Assembly (NCBI RefSeq): GCF_041262165.1
Contig: NZ_JBGCBY010000008.1
Location: 124,001-188,000, forward strand
DNA: 64,000 bases
Direction of reading: 5' to 3'
DNA from: Streptacidiphilus sp041262165
GTDB lineage: Bacteria > Actinomycetota > Actinomycetes > Streptomycetales > Streptomycetaceae
Shown here: positions 41,229 through 52,196 of the stretch, one piece after another
Layout of the letters: every line of letters starts with the position of its first letter
Numbering within the stretch: position 1 is the first letter of the stretch
Made by a program: the position numbers and the translations under genes
Notes under the pieces: model-generated
The model's database searches: none
Seen by the model: the letters and a program-made list of their open reading frames with translations, nothing else
What the model was told of the DNA's origin: nothing

Positions 41229-41300
41229 GTGCGCGACAGACCCCTGAGTGCACGACAGACCACTGAGAGCACGACAGACCACTGAGAGCACGACAGACCC
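41225..41300 (+). repeat. Four 19-bp tandem repeats starting at the pnkp stop codon
   Basis: Units CTGAGWGCRCGACAGACCM begin at 41225, 41244, 41263 and 41282. The first contains the stop TGA (41226-41228). Because 19 is not a multiple of three, the four TGA triplets fall in all three frames. Confidence 0.9.
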
Positions 41301-41346
41301 AGAGCCACCGTGGCCCAAGAGACACCGCTACTGAAAGTGGAGCGAC

Positions 41347-41862
41347 ATGAGTTACCGCATCGACCGCGTCCGGGCCGAGGACGGTGAGCGCTGCCGCACC
41401 CTCCGCCTGCAGATGCTGCAGGACACGCCGATGGCCTATCTGGAGACCTATCAGGACGCACTCGACCGCCCGGCGGAGGAGTGGGACTCCCGGGCTGCCC
41501 GCAACACCAAGCCCGGCAACACCGGCTATGTCGCGGTGGACGAGTCGACCGGGGCGTGGGTCGGTGCGATGCACGCCTACGTGCCGGGCGACGACCCGGA
41601 GATCGCCTGGTTGGTCGGCGTGTGGGTGCACCCCGACCATCGGGGCGGCAAGCTCGGGGTGACCGACCGCCTGCTGGACGCGGTCGTGGCCTGGTCACGC
41701 ACCGAGCCGGCGGTCTCCCGGATGCTGCTGGAGGTGCACGAGTCCAACACCCGCGCGATCGCCTACTACGAGCGGCGCGGATTCGTGCGCACCGGCCGCA
41801 CCACTCCGTACCCGCTCGACCCGACGGCCTGCGAACTGGAGATGGAGTTGCCGCTCGGATGA
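41347..41862 (+). CDS. GNAT-family N-acetyltransferase
   Basis: A 171-aa GNAT enzyme: acetyl-CoA-binding motif A WLVGVWVHPDHRGGKLGVTDRLLDAVVAWS (R/Q-x-x-G-x-G variant RGGKLG) and motif B EVHESNTRAIAYYERRGFVRTGRT. The substrate is unknown. GTGGAGCGAC precedes ATG 41347. It stands 47 bp after the repeat array behind pnkp and may belong to that transcript, though without evident functional link. Confidence 0.85.
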   Translation: MSYRIDRVRAEDGERCRTLRLQMLQDTPMAYLETYQDALDRPAEEWDSRAARNTKPGNTGYVAVDESTGAWVGAMHAYVPGDDPEIAWLVGVWVHPDHRGGKLGVTDRLLDAVVAWSRTEPAVSRMLLEVHESNTRAIAYYERRGFVRTGRTTPYPLDPTACELEMELPLG

Positions 41863-41872
41863 CGGACAGGAC

Positions 41873-41904
41873 TGCATAATCATGCTCAGTTGCGTATAGA
41901 ATTC
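41873..41904 (+). promoter_or_regulatory. Probable tandem ARG boxes overlapping the argF promoter
   Basis: Two similar elements, TGCATAATCATGC (41873-41885) and TGCGTATAGAATTC (41891-41904), stand in an AT-rich patch 37-68 nt upstream of argF. The second contains a TAGAAT -10-like box. Position and sequence fit ArgR operators (pairs of about 18 bp with near-palindromic TGCAT..ATGCA cores in streptomycetes). Confidence 0.6.
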
Positions 41905-41939
41905 CTGAATCAACGCCCCCGTCACCTCAGGAGTCCGAC

Positions 41940-42941
41940 ATGGCCTTCAACCTGCGGCACCGGCACTTCCTCAAGGAGCTGGACTTCACCCCCCAGGAGT
42001 TCCGCTTCCTGCTCGACCTGTCGGCCCAGCTGAAGGCGGCCAAGTACGCGGGCACCGAGCAGCCGAGGCTGCGCGGCAAGAACATCGCCCTGGTCTTCGA
42101 GAAGGGGTCCACCCGCACCCGCTGCTCCTTCGAGGTCGCGGCGGCCGACCAGGGCGCGCACACCACGTACCTCGACCCCAGCGGCTCCCATCTGGGCGCC
42201 AAGGAGTCGGTGAAGGACACCGCTCGAGTGCTCGGCCGGATGTTCGACGGCATCGAGTACCGGGGGTACGGACAGGAGATCGTCGAGGAGCTCGCCGCCC
42301 ACGCCGGTGTCCCGGTGTGGAACGGACTGACGGACGAGTGGCATCCCACCCAGATGCTGGCCGACATCCTCACCGTGCGGGAGCACAGCACCAAGCCGCT
42401 GCCCGAGGTCGCCCTCGCGTACCTGGGCGACGCCCGCAACAACATGGGCCACTCGCTGCTGGTCACCGGCGCGCTGCTGGGCCTGGACATCCGGATGGTC
42501 GCGCCGCGGCAGCTGTGGCCGACGGAGGAGGTCCAGGCCGAGGCGCGCAGGCTGGCCGGGAACACAGGTGCGCGGATCATGCTCACGGAGGACGTGGCTG
42601 AGGGCGTGCGCGGCGTTGACTTCCTCTACACCGACGTGTGGGTGTCGATGGGCGAGCCGAAGGAGGTCTGGGCGGAGCGGATCGAGCAGCTGCTGCCGTA
42701 CCAGGTGTCGATGGACACCGTCCGGGCGACCGGCAATCCGTCCGTGAAGTTCCTGCACTGCCTGCCGGCCTTCCACGACCTGGGCACCGAGGTCGCCCGG
42801 CAGTTGCACGCGACCACCGGGCTGACCGAGTTGGAGGTCACTGACGAGCTGTTCGAGTCGGAGCACTCCGTGGTCTTCGATCAGGCCGAGAACCGCTTGC
42901 ACACCATCAAGGCGATCATGGTCGCGACCCTGGGCGACTGA
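41940..42941 (+). CDS. argF: Ornithine carbamoyltransferase
   Basis: Condenses ornithine with carbamoyl phosphate to citrulline (arginine synthesis, or in reverse for catabolism). The 333-aa protein shows the carbamoyl phosphate loop STRTRCSFEVAA, HPTQMLADILTV, the ornithine site VSMGEP, and the catalytic Cys loop HCLPAFHD. Its length and TGARIMLTEDV..EGVRGVDF region fit the arcB/argF class. CAGGAG precedes ATG 41940. No other arg gene is adjacent, so this may be a second, catabolic-type enzyme; ARG-box-like sites suggest ArgR control. Confidence 0.93.
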   Translation: MAFNLRHRHFLKELDFTPQEFRFLLDLSAQLKAAKYAGTEQPRLRGKNIALVFEKGSTRTRCSFEVAAADQGAHTTYLDPSGSHLGAKESVKDTARVLGRMFDGIEYRGYGQEIVEELAAHAGVPVWNGLTDEWHPTQMLADILTVREHSTKPLPEVALAYLGDARNNMGHSLLVTGALLGLDIRMVAPRQLWPTEEVQAEARRLAGNTGARIMLTEDVAEGVRGVDFLYTDVWVSMGEPKEVWAERIEQLLPYQVSMDTVRATGNPSVKFLHCLPAFHDLGTEVARQLHATTGLTELEVTDELFESEHSVVFDQAENRLHTIKAIMVATLGD

Positions 42942-42947
42942 CGCTCC

Positions 42948-42963
42948 GCGCCACCAGTGGCGC
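42948..42963 (+). terminator. Short hairpin after argF
   Basis: A 6-bp G/C stem (42948-42953 with 42958-42963), loop CCAG, 7 nt after the argF stop. Short for a terminator. Confidence 0.35.
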
Positions 42964-43061
42964 CTACCGCCGCTCGTACGTCCACGCCGCGGACGGCCGC
43001 GCGGCTTGCCCCGTTCGGCCCCCCATCCGGCGTCGCTGCTGCGGCGGGTATGCACTATGGT

Positions 43062-43079
43062 TATCTCGACGTCAAGATA
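43062..43079. promoter_or_regulatory. Operator-like palindrome upstream of aconitase
   Basis: TATCTCGA-CG-TCAAGATA is an 18-bp palindrome with one mismatched pair, 51 nt before acnA. It lies in the AT-rich promoter stretch, so a repressor or activator site is likely. The regulator is unknown. Confidence 0.5.
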
Positions 43080-43129
43080 TCCTGAGCACCGTCAGACCGT
43101 GCACCAGAGAGACACCCAGGGAGACAGTC

Positions 43130-45838
<2,709 letters not shown>

Positions 45839-45849
45839 GCACTGGCCTC

Positions 45850-45880
45850 TGATCTCTGACGCAGCGATCTCTGACGCAAC
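45850..45880 (+). repeat. 15-bp direct duplication after acnA
   Basis: GATCTCTGACGCARC occurs twice in tandem 12 nt after the acnA stop; each copy contains TGA in the same frame. Confidence 0.75.
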
Positions 45881-45883
45881 GTC

Positions 45884-45925
45884 GACGGCCGGCCCGTTCC
45901 CCTCAGGGGGAGCGGGCCGGCCGTC
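45884..45925. terminator. Bidirectional terminator between acnA and the TetR gene
   Basis: A perfect 13-bp outer stem (45884-45896 with 45913-45925) and an inner CCCC/GGGG pairing make a very stable hairpin between convergent genes. Confidence 0.85.
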
Positions 45926-45952
45926 TGCCGTGCCGTCCAGGTGCTGTGCCGT

Positions 45953-46582
45953 TCAGGCGAGGTAGACGCGGAGCAGGCGCTTGCACTCGGCGATGAGGAC
46001 GGGGTCGCCGTCGGGGTCGGTGCGGAAGGCGAGGCGGAGGATGGCGTCGGCGCACTCCAGGGCGACGCGCAGGGCGAGACGGGGGTTGGGTCGCGGGTGG
46101 GCCGGGTCGGTGTCCTCGGCGGCGAGGAGACCGGAGACGAGGGTCCACAGACGTTCGGCCACGGCGGAGTTGTTGTCGAGCACATCGTCCAGCAGATGGA
46201 TGCTGTCGTGGTCCTCCACCCCGACCGCCCCGAAGTCGACCACGCCGAAGCCGGGGACGGCGCGGTGCATGGCGACGTACTCCTCGACCGCGAGGTCCAC
46301 CAGCGTGCCCACGTGCGTGGGCTGTTCGGCCTCGACGCGGCGGGAGAGCCGGTCGACGAAGTGCTCCAGATTGCGTTCCGCGAGGGCGCCGAGCAGACCT
46401 TCGATACCCGGGAAGAACTGGTAGAGCGTGCCGATCGGCACCTGCGCGCGGCGGGCGACCTCCTTGGTGGTGAGGCCGGTGTAGCCGACCTCGTCCAGGA
46501 GCTCCGCGCAGGAGTCGAGGATCCGCTCGAACCGCTCCAGGCTGCGGCGCTGGACGGGACGGCGGCGCACTGCACTTTGCAT
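45953..46582 (-). CDS. TetR-family transcriptional regulator
   Basis: A 209-aa regulator. The N-terminal helix-turn-helix (about 15-65) reads SLERFERILDSCAELLDEVGYTGLTTKEVARRAQVPIGTLYQFFPGIEGLL; the C-terminal ligand domain is unspecific, with a helical TetR_C fold. I chose ATG 46582 because the open frame upstream is non-coding in character. It is divergent from the beta-glucosidase gene (109 bp between starts). A 10-bp sequence CTCATGTTCT recurs in this divergent region and before the MFS gene, suggesting it controls both. Confidence 0.87.
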   Translation of the reverse strand: MQSAVRRRPVQRRSLERFERILDSCAELLDEVGYTGLTTKEVARRAQVPIGTLYQFFPGIEGLLGALAERNLEHFVDRLSRRVEAEQPTHVGTLVDLAVEEYVAMHRAVPGFGVVDFGAVGVEDHDSIHLLDDVLDNNSAVAERLWTLVSGLLAAEDTDPAHPRPNPRLALRVALECADAILRLAFRTDPDGDPVLIAECKRLLRVYLA

Positions 46583-46632
46583 GCTCTCACTGTGCCGGAT
46601 CGGGTGTAGCGTTGGCGAACAGATAAGGCGAG

Positions 46633-46647
46633 GAGTACTCATGTTCT
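46633..46647. promoter_or_regulatory. Operator-like sequence in the TetR/beta-glucosidase divergent region
   Basis: GAGTACTCATGTTCT contains the palindrome GAGTACTC and shares the 10-mer CTCATGTTCT (46638-46647) with the element at 48157-48177 before the MFS gene. It is 45-59 bp ahead of the beta-glucosidase start. Confidence 0.45.
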
Positions 46648-46691
46648 GCTCGTCCGATATGTGCCCCGGTACGTGAAGGAGACGGTCACCC

Positions 46692-48083
46692 ATGACGGAC
46701 CCCCTGCGGCAGCTCCCCTCCTCGTTCAGCTGGGGGGCCTCCACGGCCTCGTACCAGATCGAGGGCGCCGCCACCGAGGGAGGGAAGGGCCCGTCCGTCT
46801 GGGACACCTTCACCGCCCGTCCCGGTGCGGTCAGGGACGGCCACACCGGGGACACCGCCTGCGACCACTACCACCGCTACCCCGAGGACGTCGCCCTGAT
46901 GAAGGGCCTCGGCCTGGACGCCTACCGCTTCTCGCTCTCCTGGCCCCGGATCCGGCCGAGCGGAAGCGGAGCCGTCAACAGCGAAGGCCTGGACTTCTAC
47001 GACCGCCTGGTGGACGAGCTGCTGGGGAACGGAGTCACGCCCACCCCGACGCTGTTCCACTGGGACCTTCCGCAGGCCCTCGAGGACGAGGGCGGCTGGC
47101 TGAACCGGGACACCGCGTACCGCTTCGCCGAGTACGCCGCCGTCGTCGCCGACCGCCTGGGCGACCGCGTCAAGCGCTGGATCACTCTCAACGAGCCCTT
47201 CGTGCACATGGCCTTCGGTTACGCCTACGGGGTGCACGCCCCCGGCCGCGCCCTGATGTTCGAAGCCCTCCCGGCCGCCCACCACCAGCTGCTCGCCCAC
47301 GGTCTGGCCGTCGCCGCGCTGCGCGAGCGCGGTGCCCAGGAGGTGCTGATCGCCAACAACTGCACCCCGGTACGCCTCGCCGACGCCGACCGCGACGGCG
47401 CCGGCTCGGAGGCAGACCGCGCCGCCGCCGAGGCCTACGACAACCTCCACAACCGGCTCTTCAACGACCCTTTGCTGTTGGGTCGTTACCCCGACCTGTC
47501 CGTCTACGGCGTGGCCGACCCGAGTTGGGGCGGCCTGGTCCGGGACGGTGACCTGGCGGCCATCTCCGCACCCCTGGACGGACTCGGCGTCAACTACTAC
47601 AACCCCAGCTGGATCAAGGCCCCGACCGCGCCCGACTCCGGGCTCCCGTTCGAGCTGGTGGAGCCCGACGCCGACCGGTACCGCCGGACGCACTTCGGCT
47701 GGCCGGTGGTCCCGGACGGGCTGACCGAACTGCTGGTGCGCACCAAGGAGCGCTACGGGGACGCCTTGCCGCCCGTGTGGATCACCGAGAACGGCTGCTC
47801 GCAGCCGGACCGGCCGGTCGACGGTCAGGTCCTGGACCAGGCGCGGATCGACTACCTTCGCGACCACATCGACGCGGTGGCGGACGCGGTCGCCCAAGGC
47901 GTCGACGTCCGGGGCTACTTCACCTGGTCGCTGCTGGACAACTTCGAGTGGGCCGAGGGCTACCACCAGCGCTTCGGGCTGGTCCACGTGGACTTCGAGA
48001 CCCAGGTCCGCACGCCCAAGGCGTCCTACGCCTGGTACCGGGACCGGATCGCCGCACATCGCGCCGCATCCAGGACCCACTGA
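46692..48083 (+). CDS. bglA: GH1 beta-glucosidase
   Basis: A 463-aa family 1 glycoside hydrolase that splits cellobiose or aryl-beta-glucosides. Acid/base Glu168 in TLNEPF and nucleophile Glu366 in ITENGC are present, with the N-terminal signature SFSWGASTASYQIEGA and W..DLP. There is no signal peptide, so it is cytoplasmic and works on imported disaccharide. GGAGACGG precedes ATG 46692. An MFS sugar transporter follows after 111 bp and a TetR regulator is divergent, giving a small beta-glucoside use module. Confidence 0.93.
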   Translation: MTDPLRQLPSSFSWGASTASYQIEGAATEGGKGPSVWDTFTARPGAVRDGHTGDTACDHYHRYPEDVALMKGLGLDAYRFSLSWPRIRPSGSGAVNSEGLDFYDRLVDELLGNGVTPTPTLFHWDLPQALEDEGGWLNRDTAYRFAEYAAVVADRLGDRVKRWITLNEPFVHMAFGYAYGVHAPGRALMFEALPAAHHQLLAHGLAVAALRERGAQEVLIANNCTPVRLADADRDGAGSEADRAAAEAYDNLHNRLFNDPLLLGRYPDLSVYGVADPSWGGLVRDGDLAAISAPLDGLGVNYYNPSWIKAPTAPDSGLPFELVEPDADRYRRTHFGWPVVPDGLTELLVRTKERYGDALPPVWITENGCSQPDRPVDGQVLDQARIDYLRDHIDAVADAVAQGVDVRGYFTWSLLDNFEWAEGYHQRFGLVHVDFETQVRTPKASYAWYRDRIAAHRAASRTH

Positions 48084-48156
48084 CCTCAAACAGCTTCCAA
48101 CCCCCTTGTTCCAACCCCCTTGGCCGGGCCCTGGAGCGCCGCTACACTCACGCAAA

Positions 48157-48173
48157 CATGAGATGATCTCATG
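48157..48173. promoter_or_regulatory. Perfect 17-bp palindrome before the MFS transporter gene
   Basis: CATGAGAT-G-ATCTCATG is a perfect palindrome ending 21 nt before the chosen start at 48195; its right half with the next bases (CTCATGTTCT) recurs at 46638-46647. A regulatory operator is likely. Confidence 0.6.
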
Positions 48174-48194
48174 TTCTCCAGCTTGGGAGAGCAG

Positions 48195-49487
48195 ATGCGC
48201 CGAGTCAGTGCGGACACGCCGCTGCAGGGTCACGAGGGCCAGTCCGGTGCCACGCCGCCCGCCGCCCTGGCGGAGCCCACCGCGCGGGTCCGCGCCGCGT
48301 GGACGGCCTCGCTCAGCCTGTCCACGCTGGCCGTCTTCATGGCCTTCATGACGCCGATCCAGATCCTGCTGCCGCTGCAACTGGAGCACATCGACCCCGC
48401 CCACAAGTCCACCGCCCTGGCCTGGGTCACCGGAATCGGCGCTCTGGTCGCCGTCGTCGTCAACCCCCTGGCCGGGGCTCTGTCCGACCGAACCGTGAGC
48501 CGCTTCGGCCGCCGCCGACCCTGGATCGTCGGCGGGGCCCTGGCCGGCGCCGCCGGGCTCGCCTTCACCGCGGCCCAGCACACCGTGCCCGGCGTCGCCG
48601 TCGGCTGGTGCCTCGCCCAGGCCGGCCTCAACGCCATGCTCGCCGGAGTCACCACCCCGGTTGCCGACCGGGTCCCGGTCGAGCAGCGGGCCGAGGTCTC
48701 CGGTTGGACCGGGATCATGCAGTCCTTCGGCCTGGTCTTCGGTGCGCTGCTCACCACCCTGGTGTTCACCGGCGTCTGGTCGGGCTACGGCACTCTGGCG
48801 CTGCTCACCGTGCTGCTGGCGCTGCCCTTCGTACTGTGGTTCGCCGAGCCGGTGCTCCCGCGCGCGCTGCGCCCCGCCTTCGACCTGCGCCGGCTGCTGG
48901 CCGGATTCTGGATCAGCCCGCGGCTGCACCCGGACTTCGCCTGGGCCTGGCTGACCCGCTTCCTGATCAACCTGGGCAACGCCCTGGGCACGCTGTACCT
49001 GCTCTTCTACCTCACCGACTCGGTGCACTACGCGGACCCCGGCACCGGTGTGCTGATACTCACAGTGATCTACACCCTCTGCGCCGCGCTCACCGCCGTC
49101 CCGGTCGGTCGGGTCTCCGACCGGATCGGCCGGCGGAAGGTCTTCGTGGTGATCTCCAGCCTGGTCATGGCAGCCGCCGCGGTGCTGCTGGCCTTTGTCC
49201 ACAGCTGGACGGCCGCGATGGTCGCCGCCGCGGTCCTGGGCGCGGGCTTCGGCGTCTACCTGGCGGTGGACCAGGCCCTGGTGACCCAGGTGCTGCCGAC
49301 CGCGCTGGACCGGGCCAAGGATCTCGGTGTCATCAACATTGCGAACTCAGGCCCGCAGGTGCTCGCCCCTGCCATCGCCGCCCCGATCGTCGCGGCGGCA
49401 GGCGGCTACACGGGTCTCTATCTGGCCACGGCGCTGGCCACGGTGCTGGGCGGACTGCTGGTGCGGCGGGTCCGTTCGGTCGCCTGA
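48195..49487 (+). CDS. MFS sugar transporter
   Basis: A 430-aa 12-helix transporter of the major facilitator superfamily. Motif A-like DRTVSRFGRRRPWIVGG in loop 2-3 and DRIGRRKVFVVIS in loop 8-9 are typical. LYLLFYLTDSVHYADP resembles the sucrose/glycoside:cation branch. ATG 48195 has GGGAGAG upstream; the in-frame ATG 48171 overlaps a palindrome and has no ribosome binding site. With the GH1 gene upstream it probably imports a beta-glucoside. A Pro-Ala-rich N-terminal tail precedes helix 1. Confidence 0.85.
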   Translation: MRRVSADTPLQGHEGQSGATPPAALAEPTARVRAAWTASLSLSTLAVFMAFMTPIQILLPLQLEHIDPAHKSTALAWVTGIGALVAVVVNPLAGALSDRTVSRFGRRRPWIVGGALAGAAGLAFTAAQHTVPGVAVGWCLAQAGLNAMLAGVTTPVADRVPVEQRAEVSGWTGIMQSFGLVFGALLTTLVFTGVWSGYGTLALLTVLLALPFVLWFAEPVLPRALRPAFDLRRLLAGFWISPRLHPDFAWAWLTRFLINLGNALGTLYLLFYLTDSVHYADPGTGVLILTVIYTLCAALTAVPVGRVSDRIGRRKVFVVISSLVMAAAAVLLAFVHSWTAAMVAAAVLGAGFGVYLAVDQALVTQVLPTALDRAKDLGVINIANSGPQVLAPAIAAPIVAAAGGYTGLYLATALATVLGGLLVRRVRSVA

Positions 49488-49640
49488 GACCCCGCCAAGC
49501 GGTTTCCGGTCCGACCGTTTTAGATTGGTTTGCGGCATAGGTTTCACAACGATCGGTCTTCAGTCTTGACGTGACATCACCCGATTAGCTGAGCTTAGGC
49601 TTCACAAGTTGTAACTGAGCTCCGCCGCAACGACGCGGCA

Positions 49641-49673
49641 GAGCCCCGGTGGACGGTCGTGTCGCCGGGGCTC
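49641..49673 (+). other. Leader hairpin before the ROK regulator gene
   Basis: A perfect 9-bp stem (49641-49649 with 49665-49673) ends directly at the ribosome binding site GGGAGGG (49674-49680), 14 nt before ATG 49687. It could modulate translation. Confidence 0.45.
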
Positions 49674-49686
49674 GGGAGGGTGGAAC

Positions 49687-50913
49687 ATGTCCGTGGACAC
49701 GCCGGGGTCGCAGTCATCCCTGCACCGCGCCAACCTGGAACGGGTGCTCAAGGCCGTCCGGATGGCCGGGTCGCTGACCCAGGCCGAGATCGCCCGGACC
49801 ACCGGCCTCTCGGCCGCGACGGTGTCGAACATCGTCCGGGAACTGAAGGAAGTCGGAACCGTCGTCGTCACCCCGACCTCCTCGGGGGGCCGGCGCGCCC
49901 GCAGCGTCTCGCTGAGCGCCGACGCCGGCATCGTGGTGGGGGTCGACTTCGGTCACACGCACCTCCGCGTCGCGGTGGGGAACCTGGCCCACCGGGTGCT
50001 CGCCGAGGAGAGTGAGCCGCTCGACACCGACGCCTCCGCCGACCAGGGCTTCGGCCGGGCCGAGCAGTTGGTGGCCCGGTTGCTGGAGCAGACCGGCTTC
50101 CGCCCGGACAAGGTGATCGGCGTCGGGCTCGGCGTGCCCGGGCCCATCGACGGGGAGACCGGCGCGCTCGGCTCCACCGCCATCCTTCCCGGCTGGACCG
50201 GCATCGCCCCCGGCCGGGAGCTTTCCAGCCGGCTGGGGATGCCCGTCTACGTCGACAACGACGCCAACCTCGGCGCGCTCGGCGAACTGGTCTGGGGGGC
50301 GGGGCGCGGCCTGTCCGACCTCGCCTACATCAAGGTCGCCAGCGGCGTCGGCGCCGGGCTGGTGATCTCCGGGCAGATCTACCGCGGGCCGGGCGGAACG
50401 GCCGGCGAGATCGGCCACATCACCCTGGACGAGTCGGGCCCGGTGTGCCGCTGCGGCAACCGGGGCTGCCTGGAGACCTTCGTGGGCTCACGGCACATCC
50501 TGAACCTGCTCAACAGCAGCCACGGCGCTGACCTGACGCTGCCGAAGGTGGTCCAGCTGGCCCAGCGCGGCGACCTCGGCTGCCGTCGGGTGCTCGCCGA
50601 CGTGGGACGGCAGATCGGCACCGGCGTCGCCAACCTCTGCAACCTGCTGAACCCGCGCCGGGTGATACTCGGCGGCGATCTCGCCGAGGCCGGCGACCTC
50701 GTGCTGGACCCGATCCGGGAGTCCGTCGCCCGGTACGCCATCCCCAGTGCCGCCCGGCAGCTTTCGGTGGTCCCGGGAACTCTTGGCGGCCGCGCTGAGG
50801 TCCTTGGAGCCTTGGCGCTGGTAATGTCCGAAATGGGAGATTCCGGGGCATTGCCCGCCGTTGAGAGTAGGGATTCCACTCGTTCGGTTGCAGTCATGCC
50901 TTCAGGAAGATAA
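49687..50913 (+). CDS. rok7B7: ROK-family regulator, Rok7B7-like
   Basis: A 408-aa ROK regulator. An N-terminal winged helix (about 18-70: VLKAVRMAGSLTQAEIARTTGLSAATVSNIVRELKE) precedes the ROK fold with VGVDFGHTHLRVAVG (phosphate loop), VDNDANLGALGE, ASGVGAGLVI, EIGHI, and the zinc motif CRCGNRGCLE. Sequence and position directly upstream of xylFGH match S. coelicolor Rok7B7 (SCO6008), reported to link xylose use, carbon catabolite repression and antibiotic production. GGGAGGG precedes ATG 49687. Codon use is normal. Confidence 0.87.
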   Translation: MSVDTPGSQSSLHRANLERVLKAVRMAGSLTQAEIARTTGLSAATVSNIVRELKEVGTVVVTPTSSGGRRARSVSLSADAGIVVGVDFGHTHLRVAVGNLAHRVLAEESEPLDTDASADQGFGRAEQLVARLLEQTGFRPDKVIGVGLGVPGPIDGETGALGSTAILPGWTGIAPGRELSSRLGMPVYVDNDANLGALGELVWGAGRGLSDLAYIKVASGVGAGLVISGQIYRGPGGTAGEIGHITLDESGPVCRCGNRGCLETFVGSRHILNLLNSSHGADLTLPKVVQLAQRGDLGCRRVLADVGRQIGTGVANLCNLLNPRRVILGGDLAEAGDLVLDPIRESVARYAIPSAARQLSVVPGTLGGRAEVLGALALVMSEMGDSGALPAVESRDSTRSVAVMPSGR

Positions 50914-50967
50914 CGAATGGGTTCGGATTGCTGGTAGTCAGGTTTTACTTATTGACGCCAGACTCAC

Positions 50968-50986
50968 CTGGGAGGTTGACTCCCAG
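50968..50986. promoter_or_regulatory. Inverted repeat upstream of xylF
   Basis: CTGGGAG-N5-CTCCCAG (50968-50974 and 50980-50986), 49 bp before the xylF start, in the only non-coding stretch between rok7B7 and xylF. A TTGACG hexamer (50952-50957) stands just upstream. Candidate operator or leader hairpin. Confidence 0.4.
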
Positions 50987-51034
50987 ACACCTCGGTCGCA
51001 AAGCCGCGACCGCGTCAGGGAGGCACCCCAAAAC

Positions 51035-52156
51035 ATGAACACTTCTCTCCGCCGTACCGTGGTCGCGACCGCTGCGGTCTCCATGGCTCTCGGAATGGCC
51101 GCCTGTGGCAAGGCCGGCAGCACCAGCACTGCGTCTTCCTCCTCCTCTTCCTCGGCCGGCACCTCTGCCGCCGCCGGTGGGAGCATTGGTCTGCTTCTCC
51201 CCGAGAACCAGACCACGCGCTACGAGAAGTTCGACAAGCCCCTGATCGAGGCGAAGATCAAGGCACTGGCCCCGTCGGCCAACATCATCTACGACAACGC
51301 CGCGGGCAGCGCGACCACGCAGGCCCAGCAGGTCACGTCGATGATCAACCAGGGTGTGAAGGTGCTGATCCTGGACGCCCAGGACTCCGCCGCCATCAAG
51401 ACCTCGGTCCAGGCCGCGGTCGCCAAGGGCATCAAGGTCATCGCGTACGACCGCCTCGCCCAGGGCCCGGTCTCCGCGTACGTCTCCTTCGACAACGTGA
51501 AGGTCGGCGAGCTGCAGGGCCAGGGCCTGCTGGACGCCCTCGGCGCCAAGGCCACCCCGTCGGCCAAGATCGTCGAGATCGACGGTGACTCGGCCGACCC
51601 GAACGCCGCCGACTTCAAGAAGGGCTTCCAGACCGCCGTCGCCGGCAAGGTGAACATCGCCTACGACGCCTCGGGCCTGTGGAAGCCTGACGTCGCCGCC
51701 CAGAAGGCCGCCGCCGCGATCACCCAGCTCGGTGCCAAGAACATCGCCGGCTTCTACTCGGCCAACGACGGCATGGCCGCCGGTATCGTCACCTCGATGA
51801 AGAACGCGGGCCTCTCCAGCCTGCCGATCGGTGGCCAGGACGCCCAGCTGGACGCCATCCAGCGGATCATCTCCGGCACCCAGAGCTACACGGTCTACAA
51901 GGCCTACAAGCCCGAGGCCGAGGCCGCCGCGACCCTCGCCGTGGCCCTGCTCAACGGCCAGCCCGCCGTCACCACCATCGCCACCAGCACCAAGACCAGC
52001 GGATCCGGCGACAACGTGCCGTCCGACCTGCTGACCCCGGTCCTGGTGACCAAGGCCAACGTCGAGAGCACGGTCGTCGCCGACGGCCTCTACACCGCCA
52101 GCGACATCTGCACCTCGGCCTACGCGGCCGCCTGCACCGCCGCCGGCATCAAGTAG
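51035..52156 (+). CDS. xylF: Xylose-type ABC sugar-binding lipoprotein
   Basis: A 373-aa periplasmic-binding type I (XylF/RbsB-like) protein. The signal peptide ends at a lipobox with Cys24 (MAAC), followed by a Ser/Thr-rich spacer. The ligand core begins SIGLLLPENQTTRYEKFDKPLIEAKIKAL and has VKVLILDAQDSAAIKTSVQAAVAKGIKVIAYDRLAQGPVSAYVSFDN, characteristic of XylF. AGGGAGG stands before ATG 51035. A stem-loop separates it from the ATPase gene so that the binding protein can be made in excess. Confidence 0.9.
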   Translation: MNTSLRRTVVATAAVSMALGMAACGKAGSTSTASSSSSSSAGTSAAAGGSIGLLLPENQTTRYEKFDKPLIEAKIKALAPSANIIYDNAAGSATTQAQQVTSMINQGVKVLILDAQDSAAIKTSVQAAVAKGIKVIAYDRLAQGPVSAYVSFDNVKVGELQGQGLLDALGAKATPSAKIVEIDGDSADPNAADFKKGFQTAVAGKVNIAYDASGLWKPDVAAQKAAAAITQLGAKNIAGFYSANDGMAAGIVTSMKNAGLSSLPIGGQDAQLDAIQRIISGTQSYTVYKAYKPEAEAAATLAVALLNGQPAVTTIATSTKTSGSGDNVPSDLLTPVLVTKANVESTVVADGLYTASDICTSAYAAACTAAGIK

Positions 52157-52167
52157 TCGTCGCATCG

Positions 52168-52196
52168 TCGCCCCGTGCGGGATTCCCGCACGGGGC
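52168..52196 (+). terminator. Intra-operon hairpin between xylF and xylG
   Basis: A perfect 13-bp stem (52168-52180 with 52184-52196) with a 3-nt loop 11 nt after the xylF stop, no T-run. Likely an attenuating terminator or mRNA stabiliser inside the operon. Confidence 0.7.

Noticed and set aside
38487..41318. 943-codon open frame antisense to pnkp
   Set aside because: Antisense shadow of pnkp, whose three catalytic domains are certain.
48171..48194. ATG 48171 as the MFS start
   Set aside because: It lies inside a perfect palindrome and has no ribosome binding site, whereas ATG 48195 has GGGAGAG in place.
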